DNA of 64,000 nt, from contig NZ_CP114903.1 of NCBI RefSeq assembly GCF_027497255.1, positions 3,720,001 to 3,784,000 on the forward strand, read 5' to 3'. The stretch comes from Micromonospora sp. WMMD882 (GTDB lineage Bacteria > Actinomycetota > Actinomycetes > Mycobacteriales > Micromonosporaceae). The position numbers and the translations under genes were made by a program. How positions within the stretch are numbered: position 1 is the stretch's first letter; every line of letters begins with the position of its first letter. Positions 24,897-34,976 of this stretch are shown piece after piece. Under the pieces are notes generated by a model. That model ran no database searches and was not told the origin of the DNA. It saw only the letters and a list, made by a program, of their open reading frames with translations.

Positions 24897-25292
24897 TCAG
24901 GCGGGCTCGGCATGGTGCCGCTGGTCGTGACGCCAGGTCAGCACGTCGAGGATCACCTCGGCTTGCAGCATGGCCAGCCGCCGACCGGCCTCACCATCGA
25001 GCACAGTGACGTCGAACTGCACCTCCGGCACATCGCCGCGGATGACCGTGACCTCTGCGGACTGCCCGCCCACACCAGCGTCACCGCGAGCCGGCGACTC
25101 GCCACCGGGCGAGGCCGACGCCCGACGATGTCTGCCGTCCGCCTCAGGGGCGGACGGTCCGTGCCCGTCCCGTACTCCCGGATCGGGGGTGCGGGGGACG
25201 TGGGTAGGGGGATGGAGCAACTCGGCCGTTGCCGGCTGGGGCCGGTCGCCGGGGGTGGTGGAGCTGTGCTTCGGCATGGGCGTGTGGGCCAC
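24897..25292 (-). CDS. Hypothetical protein, first gene of the integrase operon
   Basis: A 131-aa protein with a low-complexity Pro/Gly/Arg-rich first half and an ordered second half (VQFDVTVLDGEAGRRLAMLQ..EVILDVLTW). No family is recognised. The frame opens with GTG at 25292; an in-frame ATG lies a few codons later. Same strand and spacing as the three genes that follow, so it probably leads that operon. Confidence 0.5.
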   Translation of the reverse strand: MAHTPMPKHSSTTPGDRPQPATAELLHPPTHVPRTPDPGVRDGHGPSAPEADGRHRRASASPGGESPARGDAGVGGQSAEVTVIRGDVPEVQFDVTVLDGEAGRRLAMLQAEVILDVLTWRHDQRHHAEPA

Positions 25293-26226
25293 GTCCGCCG
25301 ACGAGCGCTGACACTAAGGGATTACAAATCCGGGCCTCGGATTGGAAACCGCGCCCCGCGCCGAACAACTCGGGTCACCCGAGCCGCCCGGTTGAACAAG
25401 ATCCTCAACGGGTTGAACACACAGGTCAGACCCCTGAGGTGCCGACTTCCGGCGGCACGGGCGCGGCGTGGAACGCCGATGCGGTCGGTGACAGGTTGCA
25501 CGGAATCTACACGTACTTGAACAAGATCATTTTTGCTGGAACGCGCGGCCTGGCTGACCACCTCGGGCCGTGGACGAGAGCGCTCGGAGGTGCGGCGCGC
25601 CCGGCGCGACCCGTACGCGCCCCGTCCGCCGTCCCGGACGGTCGGCAACCCCGTCTGCGCCTCGTCCTGCGAGGCCGTCCGCACCAACCAGCACGACCCC
25701 CACCGTCCCCGTCCGCCGTCCGCGCCGGACGGCCTCCGTCCCCGCCGCCGGCTCGCCCTGTCCGACCCGTCCCCACCGCAGCGGCGCTCGTCACCACGGA
25801 GAGATGATCAGCAGTAGCCCTCACAGCGAGGAGGCCCCGCTCAGGGCTCAGATGCCCGCAAACATCGAGCGCCTTCATCGGATGACGTTTGGCACGTCGG
25901 GCCGGCAGACCCTCGCCGTGGTGGGTCTGCTGCGCTACGCGGTGGGCTGCACCGCGCTGTCTGCGATCAGACCGGCCTCGCCACAAAGGAACGTCGCGGG
26001 TTGCTTGGCGAGATCGCACCGCTGCTACAAAGCCCGGATCCTCGGCGCCCGCCGAGGTTGCATCGGTCGAGCTGGTTGGCCCCAACACGTTCGCTGTTCA
26101 GGGTGAGGGTTCTAACGAGAGGTCTAACGAGCGATCCAACGAGGAACACAACGACCACGAACCACCGGGTGAACACACCCCCTTGAACACGTCATACGCG
26201 CACGTCAACGGGGGCGAGGAGGACCG
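25293..26226. other. Accessory junction without a confident gene
   Basis: This 934-bp stretch holds two TTGAACAAGATC motifs (25392-25403, 25517-25528), the right candidate att core, then frames that look like broken coding sequence: a short frame from 25804 (ISSSPHSEEAPLRAQMP...) that seems to shift frame near 25970, and near 26105-26180 a repeated Ser-Asn-Glu-Arg coding motif (SNERSNERSNEE) ending at the TGA 26243-26245. I read it as decayed element DNA. Confidence 0.45.
25521..25533. other. Candidate att core, right copy
   Basis: Direct copy of ACAAGATCATTTT. It lies in TTGAACAAGATC, a 12-bp string that also occurs at 25392-25403, so more than one recombination site may be present here. 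Confidence 0.45.
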
Positions 26227-26379
26227 GTGGACCGGAACCGACTGATAAGAGATATCCCTCCCACCCGCACATCTGCCACCGGCAGTCCCCGCCTTACGGC
26301 GTCCGTCGTGGCCGCCGAACTCGGCCGACTCACCCCCCGAGACCGGCACCTGCTGGACCTGCTCGACCAGCACCGAACC
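26227..26379 (+). pseudogene. Truncated N-terminus resembling replication-relaxation proteins
   Basis: A GTG at 26227 overlaps the end of the preceding SNER-repeat frame and opens a stretch reading LTPRDRHLLDLLDQHRT, which resembles the N-terminal winged-helix start of actinobacterial replication-relaxation (conjugative-element) proteins. The similarity stops at about 26379, after which the same frame runs into the NUDIX gene. It looks like a leftover of an integrative conjugative element. Confidence 0.4.
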
Positions 26380-26427
26380 GGCAGGGCTCTCGTCGCAGTG
26401 GCTGCGTCCAGGGTTAGGCTGCGGTGC

Positions 26428-26860
26428 GTGACTGTGCGAGTGGATGCGCGAATCGCCGGTGTGATCTTGGTCGATCGGGAAGGCCGTTTGTTGTTGCAAC
26501 TGCGTGACGGCAACACCCGGGTGGATCCGCACCGCTGGTGTCTGCCTGGTGGCAACGTCGAGCCGGGTGAGGATCCGCTGACGGCCGCTAACCGGGAGTT
26601 GCTGGAGGAGACCGGCCTAAAGGTCGAGGAGCTGCGCCTGTTCTGGCAGGGCATCGCCCCCTCGGCCAAGTTCCCCGGCGCGGTCGGCGAGTTCTCGATC
26701 TTCTACGCGCCGACCGACGCCGGTGACGAGGATGTGGTGTGCGGGGAAGGTGCGGCGATGCGGTTCGTCGACGGCGCTGACGTGCGCGCCCTGGAGTTCG
26801 GGCGAGCCTACGGTGAGATCGTCCCGCGTTTCCTGGACTCGCCGCAGTACCGGGAGCTGG

Positions 26861-26874
<14 letters not shown>
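26428..26874 (+). CDS. NUDIX hydrolase
   Basis: A 148-aa NUDIX protein with a complete Nudix box (GGNVEPGEDPLTAANRELLE followed by ETGL) that hydrolyses nucleoside-diphosphate-linked substrates. GTG 26428 is preferred: it gives a normal NUDIX domain and lies 7 nt after TAGGCT, a -10-like element for a leaderless transcript. The longer in-frame start at 26227 belongs to an unrelated remnant. Its 3' end overlaps the convergent epimerase gene by 14 bp. It may act on a sugar nucleotide made by the neighbouring cassette. Confidence 0.85.
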
Positions 26875-27930
<1,056 letters not shown>

Positions 27931-27934
<4 letters not shown>

Positions 27935-28674
27935 GCGGTGATGCTCCGTTCGTGAAGAGTGGTCCATGCCCTGATCTGCTGCCGGGCGTGGTCGAGGTCG
28001 GCCGGGGTATTGATGTTGTGCCCGGCAGGGAGTCCGATCGGCGCGACGAGCGCGCCGCGCGGGATGCTCCAGGTGATGTAGTCGGCGATGCTGGTCGAGC
28101 GGGCTGCGAATCCTGGGGCGTCGGCGAGCATGCGTCGCGTCCAGTGCCACGCGCCGAGCGGCACGAGGCCGGACGGCTGGGCTTTCCAGCTCACGGCGGT
28201 CACCAGCCCGCTGTCATCGACCACGACCGCCGGTCCGTTCGGGTTGGCGCTGGACGGTGCGACGCCCATGCACAGCTCAGCGTGCGGGCCGAGTTGGTCA
28301 GCGAGGATCAGGAAGTTCCGCAGCCCGCCTGGATGGGTGATGGTGTCTGCCTCGATCACGCTGAACCGTTCGCCGTAGCGGGCGCAGTCCACGACGTCGG
28401 GCAGGTAGCCGGTCGGCGGACCGATGCTGATCTCCACGGGCTGGACGTGGCCGGCCGCGAGCGCGGCGGCCTCCGCGTCGGGTTCGCGCAGGTGCAGGTA
28501 CAACCGTGAGGGTCGGACCGCTCGAAGCTCCTGCAGGATCCAGCCGAGGATCGGGCGGTCCCCGACCATTTCGATGGTCTTGTGTTTGCCTCGTGCCACC
28601 TCCTGGAGGCGGGTGCCGAGGCCGCGGGCGAGGATGACCACCGGATGGTCGACCGTCAGGACAGGAAGCGCCAT
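27931..28674 (-). CDS. Nucleotidyltransferase (NTP-transferase family)
   Basis: A 247-aa protein of the sugar-nucleotidyltransferase type: the N-terminal VILARGLGTRLQEVARGKHK resembles the GGxGTRL..K nucleotide-binding loop, though the usual second glycine is replaced (ARGLGTR). IEADT in the middle fits the metal-binding region. The ATG at 28674 shares a base with the upstream stop. With the radical SAM and epimerase genes it forms a tightly coupled three-gene unit. Confidence 0.75.
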
Positions 28675-29663
28675 CACGGCCTCCCGGTCTCGGTCAGGAA
28701 CACCGAGCCGCCTGGAGTCAGGTTGGCCTGGACGATGACGTCCATGACGTACTCGTAGTCGGAGACCTTCCGGTCCTTGCCGTAGATCAGGTACTTGTCG
28801 CGGACGTCGGCGGGGGTGGCGTTGAAGACGATGACGTTCGCCCCGGCGTCGAATCCGCGACGCTGGCCGCCTTCGACACTGGCGCGCATGGCGCTGACCG
28901 AGGGGATCGTCCACTCGGGCTGCGCGAGCCTCATCGCCGCGAGCACGTTCAGCGTCAGTTCGACATCACCGGCAGGAGCGCCTGCCAAGGGGGTGTCCGG
29001 TGCGGGCACGAACGGTGCCGCCGACATCATGTGCACGCCCATGTCGCGGCACAGGACGATGTCCCGCGCGATGCTGTCCAGGCTTTGACCGGGTAGGCCG
29101 ACGATCATCCCCGAGCCGAAGCGGTAACCGAGGTCCAGTAGGTCCGCCGTGCACGCGAGCCGCCGGTCAAGCGCCTCGTGCCGCATCCGCAGGTGCAGGT
29201 CCACATCCGATGTCTCGTGCTTGATGATGTAGCTCGTCGCGCCCTGTTCCCGCAGCCTGGCGTACTCGGCACGGGTCTTGTTGCCCAGGTTGAGCAGCAG
29301 CTCGACCCGGCCGCCGTACAGCTCGGCGATGGTGGGTAGCGCGGCCCCGACTGACGTGGTGGTCTGCGGCACCTCGCCGCCCTGAAAACAGATCACATCG
29401 ACACCGAGAGCGTGCACGCCGATCGCCGTCTCGATCATCTCGGCCGGTGTCTGGTGGAACACGTCATTGGTTCGGGTGTTGGATCGCCGCATTGGGCAGA
29501 AGTCGCAGTCGACCCGGCACAGGTTCGTCACCTCGATGACCGCGCGTACGACAACCCGGTCGCCGAAGACGCCGGTGCGCGCGGCACGAGCTTGCGTGAA
29601 CAGTTCTTCTCGCTCGGATCCTTGCAGCATCAGCATGGTGCGGATGTCGCGTTCGTCGAGCAC
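28674..29663 (-). CDS. Radical SAM protein (BioB/HydE-like)
   Basis: A 329-aa radical SAM enzyme with the [4Fe-4S] motif C49-x3-C53-x2-C56 (CRVDCDFCPM) and a full TIM-barrel-like domain including CFQGGEVPQ and GMIVGLPGQS. The overall pattern recalls the BioB/HydE/PylB group. GTG 29663 has GAAGAGGAG upstream. It is first in an operon with a nucleotidyltransferase and an epimerase, an arrangement I cannot assign to a known pathway. Confidence 0.8.
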   Translation of the reverse strand: MLDERDIRTMLMLQGSEREELFTQARAARTGVFGDRVVVRAVIEVTNLCRVDCDFCPMRRSNTRTNDVFHQTPAEMIETAIGVHALGVDVICFQGGEVPQTTTSVGAALPTIAELYGGRVELLLNLGNKTRAEYARLREQGATSYIIKHETSDVDLHLRMRHEALDRRLACTADLLDLGYRFGSGMIVGLPGQSLDSIARDIVLCRDMGVHMMSAAPFVPAPDTPLAGAPAGDVELTLNVLAAMRLAQPEWTIPSVSAMRASVEGGQRRGFDAGANVIVFNATPADVRDKYLIYGKDRKVSDYEYVMDVIVQANLTPGGSVFLTETGRP

Positions 29664-29844
29664 GGGAATCTCCTCTTCATCGAGCGCGGTGGCACGAAAG
29701 GGAGGTGCAATGGCCCCGTCAACTCATAAGCGGACGGGACGGAGGCGACGCCGCCATCGAGGCGTCACCCCGAGATCCGGCCCAGGTGGTCGCTGGCCGG
29801 GCTGGCATGTGGTCGTTACTGCCGCTACGGATCGTGTGATCTGG

Positions 29845-30717
29845 TCATGGCCGCCTCCTTCCTCTTGTCGCCTCGGCCGTTGGTGGGTGCCAGGAGGCCG
29901 GACATGTCCGGCCCGCCGGAAGGACGGGGATGGCGAGAGTCGAACCGGCGTGCGCGTCTTGGCCGCCAAGAGCCCAGGACGCGCTGTCGTCAGGCGTGTC
30001 GAGAAGCAGCCGAAAGCGAGCCTTGACGTCGCTGTGAGCCAGGGTGAGAACCCGGTCCAACACCGACTGCGCCGCGAGCGTCGGTGGTACCGCGCGCTGG
30101 TGCTCCCATCCGTGGACCGTCGCTGGGTCCACGCCGAGGTGTTCGGCGAATCCATCCACGCTCATCCGCAGCGCCGCGCGTAACGCACGAACCTCCCGCC
30201 CGGTCCATCGGCCGACGACGACCGGCCCGCAGCCCGCGCATGCCGCCGGACCGGCCGCGTTCTCGGGGATGAGCGGGGCCGGAGGCAGCCCGAACTGCTG
30301 ACGCTTCTGGTCGCGCGCGCGAGCCTTCTGGGCGTGGAGGCTCCGCATGAGCGCGTCCAGCTGATCGAACAGGGCCAGCAGGGCTCCGTGTGCGCCGAGG
30401 GCGACGTCGGCGTTGTGCCAGAAGATGCGGGTGGTGTTGTCCCGCCCGGCCTCGACGCCGGCAATCGCGCTTCGCGAGTAGCGGATGAGCTTGGCAAGAT
30501 CGACCTGCCTCAACCCGACAGCATTACGCCGCCGGGCCAGCTGCCAGCCGAGGTTCCTACGCACGTCGTCCACGTGCTCCCGGGTGATCGCACCGGCCGC
30601 GCCGAGACGGCGCTCGCCACCGATGCACGAAGGCTGTGCAGGTCGGTCGCCGGTCCGCGTTCGCGAAGGGCGAACGCCGTAAAGCGGCCCGCTCGGCTCC
30701 GCCGCCACGGTTGACAC
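29845..30717 (-). CDS. XRE-type regulator with two helix-turn-helix regions
   Basis: A 290-aa protein. One HTH is at about residues 57-95 (LARRRNAVGLRQVDLAKLIR) and a second at about 172-212 (LRAALRMSVDGFAEHLGVDP). A CxxC pair (CAGCG) lies between. GTG 30717 is 1 nt after the stop of the gene upstream, suggesting coupling; a shorter start at GTG 30573 is possible. It lies upstream of the radical SAM cassette on the same strand and may regulate it. Confidence 0.7.
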   Translation of the reverse strand: MSTVAAEPSGPLYGVRPSRTRTGDRPAQPSCIGGERRLGAAGAITREHVDDVRRNLGWQLARRRNAVGLRQVDLAKLIRYSRSAIAGVEAGRDNTTRIFWHNADVALGAHGALLALFDQLDALMRSLHAQKARARDQKRQQFGLPPAPLIPENAAGPAACAGCGPVVVGRWTGREVRALRAALRMSVDGFAEHLGVDPATVHGWEHQRAVPPTLAAQSVLDRVLTLAHSDVKARFRLLLDTPDDSASWALGGQDAHAGSTLAIPVLPAGRTCPASWHPPTAEATRGRRRP

Positions 30718-30718
30718 C

Positions 30719-30973
30719 TCAGCCCGCCGCTCGCGCCGACAGCCAACCGAAGCCGCCTCGCCCGGCGCCCATCAACTCCGGACGCGTGGCACCAGGCCGC
30801 CGCCGAGGCAGGCGGGCCGACAGCAGGAACACCTTGGCGGCTTCCTCGTTGACGCGGCAGGGGCCGAGCACCCTGCACTCCACGCACAACCCGTCGCCAC
30901 TGGACACCGCGTGCCGGTCCAACATCGCCTGCGCTCGATCGAGCTGCTGACCGCCGTGGTAAGTCGTCGCCAT
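30719..30973 (-). CDS. Small cysteine-containing protein
   Basis: An 84-aa protein with CVECRVLGPC (CxxC plus a third Cys) in the middle, and an Arg/Gly-rich end. AAGGAC precedes its ATG and it ends 1 nt before the next gene's start. It resembles small proteins that accompany XRE regulators in actinomycetes; function unknown. Confidence 0.6.
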   Translation of the reverse strand: MATTYHGGQQLDRAQAMLDRHAVSSGDGLCVECRVLGPCRVNEEAAKVFLLSARLPRRRPGATRPELMGAGRGGFGWLSARAAG

Positions 30974-30974
30974 G

Positions 30975-31304
30975 TCACACGTCCTTGCGTTTCCGATGGG
31001 ACGGACGCGCCGCGCGGCTCCGTGTGGGGAGCTTCACGAGCGGCACCGCGCGGCACGCCCGGCCCGATTCACCCGCCACCACGGAGCCATCCGTCACGTG
31101 GAAGCGGGGAGCCATTGACTTTCCCGGTGCTGGCCATGCTGCCAAGACGCATGCGCAGCGCCCGTCATCACACCGACGGGTTCTCGGTCGTGCTGATGTT
31201 GGCCACTGCGACACGTTCGAGCCGCAGGTAGAGCTGAGCTGGGGCGGGGGCGCGGATCCGGACGAGTCGCGGGTGGCCGCTGCGACGAAGATCAAATCCG
31301 GCAC
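30975..31304 (-). CDS. Possible small hypothetical protein
   Basis: A 109-aa frame whose TGA lies one base before the next gene's ATG, which suggests translational coupling. The true start may be internal, for example at the Met of MAPRFHVTDG, giving about 46 aa. No domain is recognised. The 213 bp that follow to 31517 carry no clear gene. Confidence 0.35.
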   Translation of the reverse strand: MPDLIFVAAATRDSSGSAPPPQLSSTCGSNVSQWPTSARPRTRRCDDGRCACVLAAWPAPGKSMAPRFHVTDGSVVAGESGRACRAVPLVKLPTRSRAARPSHRKRKDV

Positions 31305-31517
31305 CTCCCACCTCGTCGGTGCGGCACGACCTGCTTCGCCCGGGTAGCTGCGCCACCCAACGAGTCGCCGCCGCGTCGTTCTTTCGTCTATCCTGCGCTC
31401 GCCTGTAGTGAAAACGCAAGACTTGCGTTCGCAAGCTTAGGTTTCGCTTGCCCTGTCACGATGGCGCGTTCACACGACCGGCAGACTTGAGAGAGGCCGG
31501 AGCAAGGGGGATGGAAC

Positions 31518-32378
31518 TTGGCAACACGTCGTCAGCCACCAACCGTTCGGCTTCGCCGCTTGGCCGGCGAGCTGCGCAGCCTCCGCCAAGCTTCCGGTCT
31601 CACCCGCGAAGACGCGGCCGAGCAGACGAACATCAACAGCGCCACCCTGTACCGCATCGAGACGGCCAAGGCTCGCCCGCAGCGGCGCACGCTCCTGACA
31701 CTGCTGGACAAGTACGGGGTCACTGACCCCGCCCGCCGCACGGCGTTGGTCGAGCTGTCCAAGCAGGCAACGCAACTGGGGTGGCTCCAGGCGTACGAGA
31801 ACGAGCTGCCCGAGGAGTACACGACCTACATCAGCTTCGAGAGCGAGGCGCGCAGCGTCCGCAACTACGAGTCACTGTTCGTGCCCGGCCTGCTCCAAAC
31901 GCAGGGCTACACCCGCGCCGTGGTCACGGCCAGCCTGCCCTACGCCAGCGACGACGAGATCCAACAGCGCCTCGAAACCCGCACCCAGCGGCAGGCATCC
32001 ATCACCAAGGACGATCCGCTCAAGCTCTGGGCCATCGTTGACGAGGCCGTGCTGCACCGTGAGGTTGGCGGCGTTGACGTCATGGCCGACCAGCTACGAC
32101 ACCTGCTCGACCTGACCGAACGGCCGCACATCACGCTCCAGGTGCTGCCCTACAAGGTCGGCGCACATCCGGGTATGCACGGCGCGTTCGCCGTGATGGA
32201 CTTTCCGGACGCCGCCGACCCCGAACTCGTCTACATCGAGAACATGGCTGGCGCGCTGTACCTGGAGAAAGAGGCTGACATCCGGCGGTACGCCGAGATG
32301 TTCGACCAGCTCCGAGCGGCCGCCCTGAACGTGGCCGATTCTCGGAGGCTCCTCGGCCGCTTGATCGACATACACTGA
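31518..32378 (+). CDS. XRE-family regulator with DUF5753 domain
   Basis: A 286-aa protein with an N-terminal HTH (LRQASGLTREDAAEQTNINS, about residues 22-41) and a DUF5753 domain (ESLFVPGLLQTQGYTRAV..., HITLQVLPYKVGAHPGMHGAF). TTG 31518 is preceded by AGGGGGA. Such regulators are typically paired with a DUF397 partner, and one follows here. They form the common BldB/WhiJ-like regulatory pairs of actinomycetes. Confidence 0.9.
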   Translation: MATRRQPPTVRLRRLAGELRSLRQASGLTREDAAEQTNINSATLYRIETAKARPQRRTLLTLLDKYGVTDPARRTALVELSKQATQLGWLQAYENELPEEYTTYISFESEARSVRNYESLFVPGLLQTQGYTRAVVTASLPYASDDEIQQRLETRTQRQASITKDDPLKLWAIVDEAVLHREVGGVDVMADQLRHLLDLTERPHITLQVLPYKVGAHPGMHGAFAVMDFPDAADPELVYIENMAGALYLEKEADIRRYAEMFDQLRAAALNVADSRRLLGRLIDIH

Positions 32379-32398
32379 GTGTGAGGGGAGGCGGAAAG

Positions 32399-32605
32399 GT
32401 GAACACTCCAGATCTGGGCGCCGTGACGTGGCGAACGAGCACCCGTAGCGGCGCAAATGGCAACTGCGTGGAATTCGCCCAGCTCACCAACGCAGTTGCA
32501 CTGCGTGACAGCAAGGACCCGTCGGGACCCGCGTTGGTGTTCATGTCCCGAGAGTGGGTGGCCTTCATCGAGGGAGCCAAGGATGGGGAGTTCGATCAAG
32601 GCTGA
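32399..32605 (+). CDS. DUF397 protein
   Basis: A 68-aa DUF397 protein (TWRTSTRSGANGNCVEFAQL..VALRDSKDPSGPALVF). GTG 32399 follows GGGGAGG. It is the usual small partner of the DUF5753 regulator upstream; such partners may act as antitoxins or modulators of the HTH protein. Confidence 0.9.
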   Translation: MNTPDLGAVTWRTSTRSGANGNCVEFAQLTNAVALRDSKDPSGPALVFMSREWVAFIEGAKDGEFDQG

Positions 32606-32981
32606 CCAACCTGCCCGGGAGGTGTCGATCTGGGGATGAGTGCCCCCTCGTGTGGGCACCCACAGGGGTCCGCTTCGGGGCACCCCTTCGGGTCTACTGA
32701 ATGCCGCACTCGTCCTTGAGGGGATCGAGCGCGGCAGCCGGGTCCAGCGCCGAGGGCGGCGTATCATCCATAAGCTTCAACCCCATCAATTGCCACAAAA
32801 GCCGCATTCCTGTTGTAGTGACGGTCGGTTCCTTGCTTGTGTTCGCACCATGCCCTCACCGTGTTGGCCATGATGCGCTCATTTGCCGAAAGTACGCAGC
32901 AGCCGACGAGGGGCCGACTCCGGTCTGGCAGAATGCTGCCAGCAGCCAACAGGTGATCACGGACCGTGCAAAGGATCGCGC
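32606..32981. other. Intergenic, no confident gene
   Basis: The 376-bp gap includes a short hairpin-rich segment (GTGTGGGCACCCAC region near 32650) and a 61-aa minus-strand frame (32764-32949) with no recognisable family. It presumably carries the promoter of the HNH-NACHT gene; AAGGA 7 nt before 32982 is that gene's ribosome site. Confidence 0.4.
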
Positions 32982-33625
32982 GTGGGGATTTCGGTCAGGA
33001 CACGAAAGCTCTTGTGGGGACGTGCCCACAATCGATGCGCCTTTCCGCAGTGTCGGCAGGAACTCACGACCGACCAGATCGACGCCCACACCGGGGAGAC
33101 CTTTACGACCGTCGTTGGAGAGGAGGCACACATCCGGTCGTCACGTTCCGACGGCCCGCGACATGAGCCTGACTTCGCAAACGTCGACGAGTATGAGAAT
33201 TTGATCTTGCTGTGCCCTGTCCACCACACGATGGTCGACGCGGACGGTGGCCGTGGGTACGATGTCGAAACTCTCGTAAAGATGCGCCGGGCGCATGAGC
33301 GCCACGAGCAGCGTAGCGAGCACATCGAGCGAACTGTTCGAGCATACGTCGGCGACCAGTACGCGGCCGACGATAGGGTTCTCTTCGAACAAGCTGAGCT
33401 GCGTGGCCCAAGCGTCGACGCGATGTTCGTCGACGTTCCGTTCGGATGCCGCCTCGACGCCGCACCGGCTGAACTGATGGCACGCATCGCAGCCAGCCAT
33501 CCGGGGGACGCTACGCCCATCGAGGGCTACATCGTCACAGGTGCAGCCCAAGCACTTCTCCATCCAGAGTGGACGGGCAATGCTCTTCTGGTAGGCGGTC
33601 CCGGAGCGGGCAAGTCCACCCTCCT

Positions 33626-33635
33626 GCAGTACATC
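33626..33635. repeat. ISAs1 target-site duplication, left copy
   Basis: GCAGTACATC immediately left of the IS; an identical copy is at 34967-34976. Confidence 0.92.
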
Positions 33636-34966
33636 CAGGGCCCCGGCAAAGTCGTGACGCTGTCCGACTTGAGGCTTCTGAAGTAGAAGCGCCAGCGTTT
33701 GTGGCAGCAAGACGGGCATGACCAGCTCAGAAGATCATCAAGGTTCCTACGCCACGGTGATCGATCCGAAGTGAGTCATGCCCGCCCTGCCATCATCGCT
33801 GATCTCGTCTTTGTCCGATGCACCGGCTCTGACCGTGCCCGAAACCGCTGGCGGGCTACCCGCAGCACTGGCCGGGGTGCCTGATCCACGAGCTCGCCGC
33901 GGTGTGCGGCATCGGCTGTGCGTGGTGGTGACCGCGGTGGTGTGTGCCGTGGTGGCCGGCTACCGCTCGTACTCCGCGATCGCGGAGTGGGTGGCCGATG
34001 TCCCGGACGAGACGGCCGAGGCACTGGGTATCGCCGCTGACCGGCGCCCGTCGGAGGCGATGATCCGCCGGTTGCTGCAGGCCCTGGACCCGGATCTGCT
34101 GACCACGGCGATCAGCGGCTGGCTCGTCGGCCGGGCCACGACCAGCGCCTCGGGCAGCCGGCAGGCGATCGCGGTCGACGGCAAGACCCTGCGCGGATCC
34201 CGCACCGCCGTCACCGCCGCCGATCACGTGATGGCCGCCTGTGATCAGGCCACCGGTGTGGTCCTGGCAAGCACCAACGTAGACGGCAAGACCAACGAGA
34301 TCACCCGGTTCGGACCTCTACTCGACCAGATCAGCGACCTGCGCAACACGGTGATCACCGCGGACGCGCTGCACTGCCAGCGCGAACACGTCGCCTACCT
34401 CGCCGAACGCAGCGCGCACTGGATCCTGACCGTCAAAGCCAACCAGCCCCACCTGCACGCCCAACTCGCCGGTCTGCCCTGGCGGGCCGTCCCCGACGCC
34501 ACCCGCCACGACGACCGCGGGCACGGCCGCCGCGAGATACGCACCCTGAAGATCCTCACCATCTCCACCGGCATCGACTTCCCGCACGCCGCCCAGGCCA
34601 TCCAGATCCGCCGCCGCCGACGACGCCTCGATGAGCCGAAACGCTTCACCACCGAGACCGTCTACGCCATCACCGACCTGCAAGTCCACCAGGCGAAACC
34701 GGATCAACTGGCCGCGTGGATCCGCGGCCACTGGTCCATCGAGAACAAGATCCACTGGGTCCGCGACGTCACCTACGACGAAGACCGCAGCCAAATCCGT
34801 ACCGGCACCGGACCGCAAGTCATGGCCGCCCTGCGCAACGCCGCCATCGGCGCCCTACGCCTCGCCGGGCTCACCAACATCGCCGCTGCCAACCGGCATC
34901 ACGCCCGCGACAGCAGCCGGGCACTGGCCCTCCTCGGCATCATCTAACGACTTTGCCGGGACCCTG
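33636..34966 (+). mobile_element. ISAs1-family insertion sequence (1,331 bp)
   Basis: The ends are near-perfect 19-bp inverted repeats (CAGGGCCCCGGCAAAGTCG at the left; the right reads the same inward with one change). A 10-bp target duplication flanks it and a single complete transposase gene fills it. The intact duplication and repairable reading frame indicate a recent insertion. Confidence 0.93.
33778..34947 (+). CDS. ISAs1-family transposase
   Basis: A 389-aa DDE transposase of the ISAs1 family: AVDGKTLRGS, VITADALHCQ and the closing HWSIENKIHWVRDVTYDED carry the expected acidic residues. Start and stop lie inside the inverted repeats, and no frameshift is seen, so the element is probably mobile. 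Confidence 0.92.
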   Translation: MPALPSSLISSLSDAPALTVPETAGGLPAALAGVPDPRARRGVRHRLCVVVTAVVCAVVAGYRSYSAIAEWVADVPDETAEALGIAADRRPSEAMIRRLLQALDPDLLTTAISGWLVGRATTSASGSRQAIAVDGKTLRGSRTAVTAADHVMAACDQATGVVLASTNVDGKTNEITRFGPLLDQISDLRNTVITADALHCQREHVAYLAERSAHWILTVKANQPHLHAQLAGLPWRAVPDATRHDDRGHGRREIRTLKILTISTGIDFPHAAQAIQIRRRRRRLDEPKRFTTETVYAITDLQVHQAKPDQLAAWIRGHWSIENKIHWVRDVTYDEDRSQIRTGTGPQVMAALRNAAIGALRLAGLTNIAAANRHHARDSSRALALLGII

Positions 34967-34976
34967 GCAGTACATC
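34967..34976. repeat. ISAs1 target-site duplication, right copy
   Basis: GCAGTACATC immediately right of the IS, identical to 33626-33635. Confidence 0.92.

Noticed and set aside
25804..26106. Short plus-strand frame in the element junction
   Set aside because: Sequence character changes frame midway and no ribosome site or family supports an intact gene.
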